From positions 121,639,444 to 121,703,443 of the forward strand of contig OX375876.1 of assembly GCA_947359465.1 (NCBI GenBank): 64,000 nt of DNA, in the 5' to 3' direction. Shown piece after piece: positions 1 to 11,199 of this stretch. The notes under the pieces are model-generated. The model ran no database searches, was not told the DNA's origin, and saw only the letters and a program-made list of their open reading frames with translations. Position 1 is the stretch's first letter. Each line of letters opens with the position of its first letter. Origin of the DNA: Metellina segmentata (taxonomy: Eukaryota; Arthropoda; Arachnida; Araneae; Tetragnathidae). The position numbers and the translations under genes are program-made.

Positions 1-160
1 GGTTTCTGCACCAGGTATCAAACTCCGATTGCGTTACCAGTATTGTTGAAGAAACAATTTTTTTTCTAAAAATTATTTCTACAAAATCCATATTCTATTT
101 TTTTATGTTTAAACTTATTTTCACCAAACTTTGAAGTATTTTTTAACAATACAAAATAAT
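1..160 (+). repeat. Unclassified interspersed repeat, partial
   Basis: The stretch around 25-56 (GATTGCGTTACCAGTATTG and the following AAGAAACAATT) recurs near 18078 on the same strand and, inverted, near 17376 and 18975. The left end is cut by the window edge. I do not recognise the family; no coding capacity is seen. Confidence 0.4.
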
Positions 161-494
161 ATAATATAAATTTGAAAATTTCAGGAGATAGAAATAATTT
201 TATAGACAAAATTTTACCACAATTATAACTATTATAGCTTTTATTTTGGAGGAAACGAATTTTTATTTAATAAGAGAAGAGCAAGATAAAAAAAAACCTA
301 TCTGATAATAAATAATTCATTTTGGTACTTGGTATCTGACAACGCCAGAATGGATGCTTCATCTTTAAATCCATTTAGAATTCTTAGCATGTGCACCTGA
401 CTTAAAGCAATAAAATGGGTTCCCATTTAGCCTTTCTTTGTTTTTTATTCTATGTAAGTAAATAGTTGTTTTTATCGATATATTTTATTCTTTT

Positions 495-660
495 ACAGAA
501 TGTGATGTCAGCTCAATGTGTTGACCTCGTCATCTTAACGTGGTTCAAAATTACTAGGTGTCATCTGCTTTTGCCATTAGGGTCTGATCCCATACAGTTG
601 ACAATAGCCGTTGTCTTGTTCCACTGCGACCTAAATATAACTACATCTAAAACTCTACCT
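495..660 (+). mobile_element. SINE-like repeat, 3' part
   Basis: The segment matches, with many substitutions, the 3' half of the dispersed SINE-like family seen fuller at 30184-30490 and 19565-19890. Shared landmarks in order are GTTGACCTCGTCATC, GGTTCAAAATTAC, a GGTCTGATCCC word, CCGTTGT and the end CTAAATATAACTAC. The 68-aa open frame over it is an accident of the repeat. The 5' tRNA-like part is missing. Confidence 0.55.
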
Positions 661-3600
661 TTCTTAGAATGAACGAAATTTTATTTATGTTTGTTGAGAT
701 TAAGCTGCTATACTGCTGCATTTATGTCTTTTATTATTTAATATGTTAAAAATGAATTATTTAACTTAGATTTAATCTCTCACTCTCTCAAAAAAGAAGG
801 AAGATTAGATAAGACTTTATCGATAAAGATGTGAGTTCATTTCTCAAAGGTCTAAGTATTTCTCGAAGGAGTATTTCGTTCAACTTTCCTCAGACGTCTT
901 TGTTTAATTTACATATAATTAGGATTCCTTTCATAAAAAGAAAATCAGTAACGCCTACATTTATTTTATTTGTAACACATTAAATTATTGGATTTCATTG
1001 AAAGATGTACTCTACAATTAAGTAAATGAATATATAATTCTGAAGAAGGTCAGTGATTTCGTTCAGAAATCTAATGTCATAACTACAAAATGCCATAAGG
1101 ATTCGATTAGAACCTGCATATGTTAGGACTAAAGAACATTTTAAATGAAACAGCCAGTGTATAATGAAACAGCACGAAAATATCCGTGTGAACTAGGATT
1201 TTTTAATGAAAAAACCTTCACCTTAGAAGGTCCATGCTGTTTACTTTACGAGTTGAAGCTATTCTTATGCAACTTAAACGTTTCTTGAAAACTGTTTTGT
1301 TTCCTACAAGAAATGCTATCGAACGACCTGTTTTCGTAAAAAATTACAAACTGATCACACAATTTTTGCTTTGTCTACGAGAGATTTTCAGTGCCAAGGA
1401 ACAACTCGCTGGAAGACGAGGATTTTACAACCCGTTGATGCAGAGCTGAACGCGTATACGAAACACGAGTGCCATGTATATTTAGCTTTGCAGGAAAATT
1501 CTCTTACACAGAATTTTATTTTTAAAACATGCTGTGATATTTTGAATGAATAAACTCAGTTTTCAAGATGTGTTTCTGCAGTAAGAGAAATTAATGAGGA
1601 ATATCAATCAAATGAATCGTTACAGCTACACTCTACGGATATGAGCAATGACAACGGCGATTTTGTTTGACGTACTTCTAATGTCGCCAAGGAAAGAATC
1701 GTTTCCTAACTCTTTTCTGTCACAATTTTTTTTCCCTTTTACAACACACTTTTTGAACACATTTCAGAACGTTTTAAAAAGCATATTTTTTAAAAACTTT
1801 CACAAAAAGTAGTAAGCTTAAGCACATATCAAAACACATTTGTGAACCAGCAGAGAAATTGAGCTACGAATGTTGGGTAAGAATACCCTGAAATTTATCA
1901 ATTATACTAAATACAGTGGGCATGTTGAAAAAGAAAAAGGATTTACAAAAGAAAAAAAAGCAAGAAATAATACAACCTAATAACTTCAGAATTCTTTCGT
2001 AAAAAAATAATGAAAACTAAAATGGTCAAAAAAACAAAACTCTTAATCCTTTCGTGAAAACTATTATAGTAAAATAAAAATTCCACAGATGTCAAAGTAC
2101 AAATAAATGGACCAATGGTATCACAGAAAAAGGACCAATGCAATCAAAGGATATTTTAAAAACAAAATAACCAATGGGAGGAAAGAAAAAATTTCAAACG
2201 AATCGATGAAATCAAACGACTTTAACGTATTTTGGAAGAACTTTCTACAATATTCAAAACAGAGATGAAAATTGAAAGTTTCCGTTTGCTGAGGTTGCCA
2301 TGAAAACCACAACAACCGTAACGAATGATGCCGTAATTTATCGTAACTCGCTACTAGAAGTGCGCCAAAAAAATCGCCAAGCCGTTGCTATCACTCATAA
2401 AAGTAGAGTGTAGCTGTACCAAATAATCTCCCATCAATTTTTTAGTGATGGTAGAAATTCAGAAAGTTCGCATGGGAGCGTAATTCATTAATTTTGATCA
2501 GGGTGTTAGATTAATTTAATTCCTACGACGTCGTGTATAAAATCCAGAAAGTAGTCAAAACATTGACAATCATGCGTAAATCACTTTCGAATTCATAGAT
2601 GAAATTTGTACGAATATAAGAATTTTAAGTAGCAGCAATCGAGCTACAGACTATTTCTTCATGCATTGATTCTAGATTAGAAGCTTCTCGCATTTCAACA
2701 TTAACAAGTGTTCAAGCACCACCGTGCAAGCTTGCATTCATTGCACTGCAAATCAAATACAGAGCCCTTGTGAGTAAATTTCACGGATTCACATTTCTAA
2801 AGTATGAGAGTTTATTCGGAATGTTTCAAATGGGGGTTTCCATTTCCTTACAAAGTGCCATTTTGCATTTGAATGTGGTTTGATTTGCTTTACCCCTGGA
2901 TATTCCATTAACGTATCGTTAAACAAACATTGCGAAGTCTTAGAAGTGGTGGAGAAAGTGATGTATTTTTAATTCTTCCATTTAGGATATAAATACAGTA
3001 ATACCTAAAGATCGTATGCGCTTATGTTTAACTTACTAAGGAAATGGTAAATATTTTAGTACAGCGTTACACGAAAAAGCTTACTCTAGACGCCAGAGAT
3101 TCATTAGAGGATGTTAATTTAAAACCTCTCGCAGTTGCAAACAACCAGCTAATTTAATTGCTCAATGGCAATTAAACAGGACGGATGCATTGAGCAAATT
3201 ATAGAACTGTGGGAAATTAATTACTTTACTAAAATACGAAAGAGATTTAGTTGATTATATCAAATTTGATTCGAAAAATTCTAGTTCTTCTGATTTGACT
3301 TCATCAAGACATGAGAAATACAGTGCAACATAGTGTACTAAAATGTACTTTATGTTTCAGCTATGTTAGACTGCTATAGATACACTGCGGCCATCGAAAA
3401 TGAATCACCACGAAAGAAGCATCCATTAGCCTTCATATTTGCGTGATCGATAATGGATTACTACTGCAGCGTATACACAAATCATATACGCCAGTAACCT
3501 CCCTATAAGCATTATAAAAAAGAGAAAAGAGAGCAGGTTTAAATATTGGAATTGGGTCATCTCGCTGATCCAACGCATATGAAACTGATTTAGGCCTCGT

Positions 3601-3740
3601 CCAAAAGTACGGAAGCATAACGAGCACGTTTCTGAGTGTGACAGATGAAAAATTGTGACTTATTGAGACTGATGGATTATTCTTCCGTGTTAAGCGAAAT
3701 TAAGTCACAGAGATGTGAATATAGAATCGGTGGGTGCAAG
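661..3740. other. AT-rich noncoding stretch
   Basis: About 3 kb with only short open frames of low-complexity composition. I see no domain, no RNA gene and no inverted repeat strong enough to name. Confidence 0.6.
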
Positions 3741-3744
3741 GAGA

Positions 3745-3765
3745 CCTTCCTTCCTTCCTTCCTTC
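3745..3765 (+). repeat. CTTC microsatellite
   Basis: About five CTTC units in a row, at the left edge of the GC-richer island that follows. Confidence 0.9.
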
Positions 3766-3769
3766 GTAT

Positions 3770-4530
3770 GGAAGCAGACCCCTCCGTACCGAGTTACTGA
3801 AAACCCACAGCGGATTAACGGATGCTAGGGAAAGCCTCTAATGAGAAATTTTAGAAGTGGGCCTAGTGACGCGCCGTCCGAAAAACCCTTATCTGCCCAG
3901 GATGAACACGATAGGGCGTGGACGTGGTCGACCCCGGAATGTGTGCGCTGAAGATATGTGGTCCGGCTCAATGATATCAGTCAACCTTAGGAAAAGTTTT
4001 CTTCATAGATTCGTGCCGAGGGGTGTCAGAGGCGCACACCCAGGCATCTCCTAGGAACCTATCGGCATTCCTGAGTAGCCCAACGGAACAGCAGGCTGCC
4101 ACAACGTCCTGTTTATCCGGTACCGTGGGCAACCGATACCATCATCTATGGAGTCTTGCAGACCCTTGCCGTCCGCCAGATAGCATTCTTTCGTTAGCGT
4201 ACAGGTATTGGCCTAGGGCAGCCGGGGAGTGGTCCCGACACCGCTAGTTTCCGTGTGGCACCTAAGGAGGTTCCTGTCGCTACTTGATCGCAGGAACAGC
4301 GGCATCGCCCTGTGCCAGTTCCTACGACCCAAACCGATAGCCTGCTGGCTAGAGCGGCTTCGCCACGTTAGAGACTGACATATTCCTCCTACACGGATAG
4401 GCCCATGAACTCCAAACTGACAACGGAACGATTGCAGCAATTTGGTCGCACCACCGAACCTACGGAACGACATCCTGTGCACGTGGCTATTACGGTTCGT
4501 GCTTGAACATCAAGAACCCTAGCTCTATTG
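3770..4530. other. GC-richer island, unidentified
   Basis: Base composition is visibly richer in G and C than on either side, with many CG dinucleotides. Short frames exist on both strands (for example minus 4213-4482, 89 aa) but none shows a motif I recognise. It could be a worn transposon body or part of a host exon or promoter. Function not assigned. Confidence 0.4.
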
Positions 4531-4554
4531 TTAGGATGTGTTGCACTACAGCCT

Positions 4555-4925
4555 GGTGTCAGCACGTACGTCTGCAGCAGTGGGGGATTATTTAAAGACG
4601 TCTATTGTTGAGATTACCCTTTCGTCTGCACCACATGGAGTTGAAGCTACAGTGGTATGTAGAACGTCACACATGGACAAACGACATAGTCCTTTTAGAC
4701 AATCTCGATTATGTGTGCACAACAATCTGTGTCAGCAACGTACGATTCGACGTCGTCTACAGTAACGGGAAATTGTTTCAAGGCGTCCCTTGCTACTATG
4801 ATCCTTTACTCAACACCACAAGCGTCTGCAGACTTAGTGGTACGTACAACGCCGCACATGAACAAACGACATCGCCTTTTTAGACGAATCTTGATTATGT
4901 CTACAGGACCACGATGGTTGCATAC
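4555..4925 (+). repeat. Diverged tandem duplication, about 194 bp
   Basis: A block beginning near 4627 (GTCTGCACCACATGG, ACAAACGACAT, CTTTTAGAC, TTGATTATGT-like words) recurs near 4820 with the same word order. Overlapping frames of 75-92 aa arise from this duplication and are not convincing genes. Confidence 0.4.
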
Positions 4926-4959
4926 GAGTGTGGTTTCCCAACGGTGGCAGCCTGCATGA

Positions 4960-5490
4960 AACTTAATATTATTCATCGTCTGACTGATCAGTCACATCGC
5001 GTAATGGCATGGAGAGTCATTGGATTCTACTTACGCACCCAAGTCGTAAGTATTGGAATTACACTCAACATCCACTACTATCTCTGATATTTTGGAGTAT
5101 GTTGTCCTTCTTTAGTGATTCTAACAAGCAGTCAATTTCCAACATAACAATACGCGATCACACGTGGCATGCAATGTACATAATTTTACAAGGTCCACCA
5201 GGTTTCACTTCTTCCTTGGTACACCTGTTCATAAGATCTGGAGCCTATCTAACACTTTGATGTTCGCCCAATACTTTTCGTACTAGACATCCAACAGATA
5301 GGTCTGATAAAATTTGAGGAAACATGGTCAGGCATATTCCGAATACACATCCCAAAACACTTTCTTACAATGTTGAAAAGTGTAGCAGCAGTTATTGCTG
5401 CCTATGGAGACTAATGCTGACAACTTTTGGAGTTGAAATTTTAAGCATATCATCTTTGTTCTTATATTGTAAAATAAACATGGCTTTGAT
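4960..5490. other. Noncoding stretch
   Basis: No recognisable gene or repeat. The open frames of 83-88 aa have no family resemblance that I can see. Confidence 0.45.
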
Positions 5491-5492
5491 GT

Positions 5493-5752
5493 ATCGCACC
5501 CCGGCAAGAAAAGTGACACAACTCAATATTGCAGAATTTGAGAAACATCAACTTAATGGATTCTATAAAACTTATATTGAAATAGTATAAGCTTCTTTTA
5601 AATTTTAGGTAAGTATTTATGGTGGTAACTTCTGTAATATTCTATAGAATAGTAATATAACACGCTGGGGCATCTCATACATAATTTTCAATGACATAAC
5701 CTCAAATTTTTTTTTTTTTTCACTTGTGTCACTTTTCTTGCCGGGGTGCGAT
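5493..5752. mobile_element. MITE-like element with 28-bp perfect inverted repeats
   Basis: The 28 bases at 5493-5520 are the exact reverse complement of those at 5725-5752 (start ATCGCACCCCGGCAAGAAAA). The 204 bp between them carry no coding sequence. The form is that of a small nonautonomous DNA transposon. I cannot find a clean target duplication, so the superfamily is open. Confidence 0.6.
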
Positions 5753-5929
5753 GTGTTATCCTTCATGGTGTGTCAATTTCGATCGACAGCAGTGTTCTAT
5801 TGTATGTTGCATCTTGTAGTTGCGTGTCTAAGTTCTACCATAATATTCTCCCTCCAGAAATTTTAGTTCATGTATTTGATAGATGCTAATACTAGTTGAC
5901 TTATTGACGATCCAGCTTTCATGCGGGCT

Positions 5930-6165
5930 TGCCAACGCCATCCTTGGCTGTTTGGCCATTTGGTGGCTAGCCGATCAGTAGAGACGGGAAAGCTTCCTCA
6001 ACTCGTCCTCGTCAGTGTTTGGTTCTGTATCCAAGGCCGGAAACTGATGCAGATGTTCAGCATCCATGGCACGACTGACCAACTCGCGTGTCTTTACTGA
6101 ACTGGCTCCCAGTCTGAGCCAGTTGCGTGGACGATTCTATTGAGGACCGTAGGTAGGTCGGCATA
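5930..6165 (+). pseudogene. LINE-type C-terminal fragment (left arm of inverted pair)
   Basis: About 70 bp here, ending near 6160, is the diverged reverse complement of 6581-6647. In broken frames the plus strand reads like the Cys/His-rich tail found after the reverse transcriptase in Jockey or I-type LINEs, with many frame breaks. No tail or target duplication was found, so the identification is tentative. Confidence 0.35.
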
Positions 6166-6579
6166 TATTAAACTCATGAAAAGTGAATTGATTCTTCACT
6201 TCTATTATTTCGTAACTTGGTTCTACACACAATCAGAGTCAACTATTATTATTTATTTACTTGTCTGGTAGTCTTTTTTCGTGTCTTCAATGATTTTGAA
6301 GCAGATTTATTGAATGAATGAATTCGAAATGACAATTCTATTTCCATTACGAGATGAAAGACGGTATATTGAGATGATTGGGTGTGTCTTTGTTTAGCAT
6401 TTTGTACGTGGCAATTATAAAAACGACCTTAAAACAAACACTCATTCAAAAAACAAGAAAAAGGATATGCGAAATTTTGAAGCACCACCACTCACGAAGC
6501 TCATCATTCATGTCCCCTGACAAGCTACAAAAGTAATCGAATAGAAGAATCGATTAACTTTTCACGAGTTTAGTATCTG

Positions 6580-6938
6580 TCGATCTACCTACGGTCCTAA
6601 ATAGAATCGTCCATACATCTAGCTCAGACTCGGAGCCAGTTCAGCAAATACACGCTAGTCGATTGATCTAACAGCAGGCATTGCGGTGAGTGCAACAACT
6701 GGTTCCTGTGCAGTTGGGCAGCAAGGTTATCGTGCCCAGTTGTCATCCGAAACAGCGTCACACCGAATGCTCGAAGGAGATCGGACCACTGGTGACGAGT
6801 GCTAAACATTTTTCCCTTTGAAGCCGTCAGTCGCTGTTGCTTCGAACAGTAGCTAACAGCAGAGTTAATTTGGGTTTTGCTGGAATTTAAAGTAGAGGCA
6901 AAGCCGCCTCCATATTGCGATTGAGTTGAGATTGACAA
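6580..6938 (-). pseudogene. LINE-type C-terminal fragment (right arm of inverted pair)
   Basis: The minus frame 6624-6938 (104 aa) contains VTLFRMTTGHDNLAAQLHRN followed by SPQC. This resembles the phe-arg-x-x-thr-gly-his-asp motif that precedes a CxxC zinc knuckle at the C terminus of many arthropod LINE polyproteins. The usual second Cys and the His-Cys pair are not intact, and no upstream reverse transcriptase is present. The end of the frame lies in the sequence shared, inverted, with 6095-6160. It is a remnant and not a working gene. Confidence 0.45.
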
Positions 6939-7283
6939 TTCAGCTTATTGACGATGAGAACGTAGAGCTGTATTAAGATAATGATGGTGTTCTCCACAAT
7001 GCTGTCAATTAATGCACTGTCATGTAAAACTTAAGGAACAGTAAGCTTTCCATTTGCTACGTTGAAGTGAAGTGACCTGGATGTAAATGATAAAAAAAAT
7101 GCGTTAAGAGTTACCGAACTGATAAGACAAAATAAAGAGTAAACAAGAACAGATGCGAATAATTAAACAATATTTCAATTAAAGTGGTAACACTTTACTT
7201 GGGTGATACGAGGCAGAAGAGTAATTGCGAAAACAAGTACGCAAGTACTTTGAAAATAGTAGTGCTATAAGCTTTTGATCATG

Positions 7284-8018
7284 TATGCAGAGTGATTATA
7301 CGATCATGACTTGGAGGGGTGGTACAGCTTACTAAAACATACATTTTTCGAGGAATGTATGGTCGAAAAACGCTTCTCTGTGAATGTTTGGGCGGGTGTT
7401 CTGAACTATTTCCTCATAGGCCCATATATCCCACCAACGTGGCTCAATGAGTCATATTTTCGTATTTTTCTGGAAGAGGTTTTACCAGAATTGCTGCAAG
7501 ATGTTTCGACTGTCGTTCGTAATCACATGTTGTGGTTTCACAATGATGGTGCGTCAGCCCATTTCAACGTGGTTGTCCGCAATTACCTGGATATCAGTTC
7601 TGCGGAGCGATGGATTGGGTGTGATAGACCAGTCCGATGGCCATCCCGATCGCAAGATTTATCGAGCATCGATTACTTCTTATGGGGACACCTGAAGTCC
7701 AGTTGACTCAATTAAGGACCTCGTTGCTCGACTATTCATTGCGGCTGCAAGCGTCTACAAAATGCACTGGCATCTTTGGAACTGTTCGCCAATCACTCCT
7801 TCGACGCTAACAAGCATTTCTTGCAAACAGTGATGCAAAGAAGCACTATGCAATGATGATGTAAATAAGCAATGTTTTTTCTGTTTATGTCTCATTTTTT
7901 GAGTTCGTGCCTCCACGCGACGCATCGGACTCTACATTCCTATACGAAAAATGTATGTTTTAGTAAGCTGTACCACCCATCCAAGTTTGTCACATGACCG
8001 TAGAGTCATCCTCTATAT
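7284..8018 (+). mobile_element. Internally deleted DD41D Tc1/mariner element
   Basis: The left end (about 7286-7352) and the reverse complement of the right end (about 7925-8016) share a long inverted repeat, including GGTGGTACAGCTTACTAAAA and CATACATTTTTCG. The left repeat is fused directly to the middle of a transposase frame, so the 5' half of the gene is gone. The inner part of the repeat (TATAGGAATGTA followed by AGTC) is also found in the terminal repeats of the intact element at 42943-44445, so the two are related families. Confidence 0.75.
7311..7706 (+). pseudogene. Transposase C-terminal half, DD41D mariner type
   Basis: This open frame of 131 aa starts inside the terminal repeat. 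From about residue 20 it matches the central and C-terminal part of the DDD transposase at 43120-44196: RFSVNVWAGVLNYFLIGPY, then HNDGASAH with the second catalytic Asp, then LSSIDYFLWGHLK with the third. Forty-one residues lie between these two Asp, the same spacing as in the intact copy. The N-terminal DNA-binding domains and the first Asp are deleted. A frame break follows at LKSS. It cannot make an active enzyme. Confidence 0.8.
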
Positions 8019-8661
8019 TAAAACATGAAGCGTTTTTAAGTGCAATATTCAGTGAGTCGATATTTGATTCAGTGTTTAATTGGATTTCAAGTTTTATAAA
8101 ATATCTTCAATTCGTACAAGAACAAGAAAGGGAAAAAAAGACACGTAAAACTTTTTAACCACAAAAGATAATGGGCAGAGGATTTTACTTGCGACATTTT
8201 TAGCAGTTTTCTTAACTCCTTTCTTCTCTTTAGATTAACCGCAATATATTTAAATCATTACTGTCTCTCTTTTACAGCTAATGTTAAGTTAATATACTGC
8301 ATGAAAATAGTCAATTTCAAATTAAAACAAAGGTATTTTTCAAAAGCGTATGTCGTGGTGTTAGTTAAATACGTTAATCGATTTTTTTATGTTTTCGAAT
8401 TCAACCGTGTCAAAATTCTCCCTATCAACGACTTTTGGTACTGAATTTTTCTTTCGGGAAATACATTACCCCTTGTCTTTAAAAGTCGCCATACCAGATT
8501 TGGTTCTGTTCCTTTAATTCGACTTTGTAACAGATGCTTCCAAAGAGTGAAAGTTATTTTATGGGCACTCTATAGTTTGAAGCAAGAACTGACAAATAAT
8601 GAATAACTTTTAGAGTAAATAACACTTAACATTTGATGCGATAAAGCGTGTAATTATAAGG

Positions 8662-8783
8662 CAGGCCTCGAAATATATTTTTTAATACAGGTGCACAAGG
8701 TGCACCTAGCGGGAAAAAATTAGGTGCACAATTGTATTTTCATGTGCACAGTGCACCTGTGCACCCGAGTATTTCGAGCCCTG
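8662..8783. mobile_element. 122-bp hAT-type MITE
   Basis: The element runs from CAGGCCTCGAAATA to TATTTCGAGCCCTG and is flanked on both sides by the same 8 bp, TTATAAGG (8654-8661 and 8784-8791). Eight-base duplications and CAGGG-type ends are the hAT signature. The interior repeats the palindrome GTGCAC several times. No coding sequence. Confidence 0.85.
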
Positions 8784-9344
8784 TTATAAGGTCTCTCTAG
8801 ATTGACATTTAACGAGTATTCATAAACTGAACATTCGATTACATCGCATTAGGAACTTGTTTCTCAAACCCAAAATATTACATAACTAATTCAAGAGGGA
8901 AACTATTTGAAAATCCATCAATACAAGTGTCCGGTTTGAAAACCCCAGTGAATCACAACATATACCACGCGTCCACGTGGTAATTGTTGAAGAAAAATGG
9001 CATATACGAGTAGTACAAGCAATAATGTCCACAATGGACAATATGCATGATTTTAAAATTCATTTTAAAATGAAAGAGCACGAAAAACTACGTAGAAAAA
9101 TGCCACTTAAACTGGAATCTGACGACATTAATTATATTTAAAACGCTTTTCAAATTGCTCTGACGTCACTTTTAACGAAAAACTGCACTCGATGACGATT
9201 CTTGCCTGTGACGTCATAGTACATGATTTTCCCATCAAGCGTTCCTTGAACTGTGTTATCTCTATGGGTATCTTTTTAGTAGTCTTATATTTACAGATAT
9301 TTGATTAATTCAGCAATGGAAGGTTCGAAAATAGTTAAAAAGAA

Positions 9345-9533
9345 GAATTAGAAATATTGTATTGTTCCGTTTGTGTCATAATTCAACGATTAAAACACCA
9401 AAAAAGTATTTTTTGTTGTACCAAAATATGAACAAGTTCGTAGAAGATGGTGCAGCGTTATGAAAAGAGATTGAAAGAAAAACAAAAAGCTATGTTCTGC
9501 TTCTTGCTTGCATTGCTGTTAAGATCATTTTTG
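9345..9533 (+). pseudogene. THAP-type zinc finger, decayed exon 1
   Basis: Read with one frame change and two stops, this segment carries the layout of a C2CH THAP domain. It has a Cys-x-x-x-Cys start followed by HNSTIKTPKK, then KVFFVVPKYEQVRRRWCSVM with the family's Pro and Trp, then a Cys close before DHF. The exon is followed at once by a GTAAGT donor (9534). In spider and tick THAP proteins the DHF motif is normally followed by a DLEND-like segment, and that is what starts the next exon at 10158. The stops mean the copy is dead. Confidence 0.6.
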
Positions 9534-10157
9534 GTAAGTTTAAAATACTAAAAATTATTTGTATTTTTAATTGTTTTTACTTAAGAATTGTGTGATTTAA
9601 TCTTGTGGGTAACTGCTAGTGTTTTTGCTAAAACGAAAAAACATTCTTTCTGTATTAAATCACTCCTAATGTAGAATTTCTTGTTTTATGAAAACGAATT
9701 TTATAAATAAATATAGGAATACTGGAAATAAATATAGGAATAAATCAAAACTGGTTTAAAAAAATATACAGAGAGCTAACATCAATAAACATTGAATTAT
9801 TATACTCATGATAATTAATTTGCATTTGGTAAAACTGTGTCATATTTCTTCTTTAAACTGAATGATAAGTATTATAGAATAAGTGTCATTAGAATTAAGA
9901 TTTATAATAAAAAAATATTTCTTCTTAATTTGAAATTTAAAACTTTAATATTTTTTTACAAAACATAAATGTATATAAATATAATTATTTTAAAAGTGAA
10001 AAGTTAGAACAAACGTAAAATTAATTTAGAAAAAAAAGGATTGTTCAAATAGTTCTATTAAAAATAAGAAATTAAAGTTAAAAACTAGTATTAACAAATT
10101 TTGATAAATAGTGCTAAAAGTGAAAATTCTTAATTTATACATTACTTTATTTTATAG

Positions 10158-10250
10158 TTGGAGAATGACATGAAAAACTATTGGGATCATCGTCTCTCTT
10201 GCAGTACGAAGCAACATAGCTTTCACCTCATTTGTTTTGCATTAAAACTA
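10158..10250 (+). pseudogene. THAP-type zinc finger, decayed exon 2
   Basis: After a pyrimidine/AT-rich run and TTTATAG the frame reads LENDMKNYWDHRLSCSTKQH. LENDMKNY is the segment that follows the zinc-binding Cys and DHF in THAP proteins. The intron (9534-10157) is about 620 bp and very AT-rich. The codon phase across the junction is off by one base, in keeping with decay. Confidence 0.55.
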
Positions 10251-11199
10251 ATATTTTTTAAACAATTACGAATTTTGTTTTAAATTTGCATAATTTTATA
10301 AAATTGCAAAGCTTTAAATTCTTGTAATTTTAATCGAATTATCACACTACCTTCATCATGGTTTAAAATGTTGGACTACCAAATGTTGTGTTTAATATTT
10401 AATGAAGTTGCAATTATCGCAATAAGTTTCTCTACACATGTTATTTTTGGATCATCTTTTAGTGCATTACGTTTTATCGCTTAAATATATTTAAAAAATT
10501 ATTGTTCATTAACTAACAAAAATAATGTTGCTAAAAAATTAACGTAGAAAATTAATTTTAAGTTAGCTTTCAAAATTCACTATTTTAATACCCCAACAAT
10601 TTTAATCTACTTTGAAATTATTTTCCTTAATATAAAGCTCTTATTTGATATACTATTCTAATTATCTATACAAAAAAAATCTATTTCAGAATGAATTGTG
10701 TTACTTATTAAGGAAAAGAGAACAACTATATAATAATATTCTATTTTCTTAAGTACTATTTTTTGATGATAGCACTACTCTTTAAAAGCAATATAAAAAT
10801 ACATGTTTTTTTTTTAATAAATATGGTGCACAAAATATTATCATATTCTTCGCTTTTACGCCTTTCATTTCTACTCCCATAAAATTTGGATGGTTTCGCA
10901 GAAAAGAAAACATGGATATAGCATCCAATTTAGGTAGATTATCCGACTGGCCTTTTACAAAGCCTTGTTCTACAGTCGTCATTTTTAAAGAAGAAATCTG
11001 TATAATAATAATAATGTAAAGACTATAATTCAACACAATTATTTAAAAAATAAAATTAGCGTAAAATCAATGAAAGCAACCTGAAATAACATGCAGCCGG
11101 CGAATGTAGCGAGAGATTTCATGTACTATGGCGTCACACCAAGCTTCACCCCGTTTTCAGTCACGTGACTTCGACGCGTTTTTTAATCGCTTATACGGC

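Larger units (their letters stand above)
9130..11195 (+). mobile_element. Candidate P-element-like relic (THAP domain between inverted repeats)
   Basis: Bases 9207-9226 (TGTGACGTCATAGTACATGA) recur inverted at 11119-11138 with one mismatch, and weaker similarity extends on both sides. Between them lies a decayed two-exon THAP zinc finger. THAP domains begin the transposases of P-superfamily elements and also occur in host proteins. I see no catalytic domain, so the element is either deleted or the repeat pairing is misread. Confidence 0.4.
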
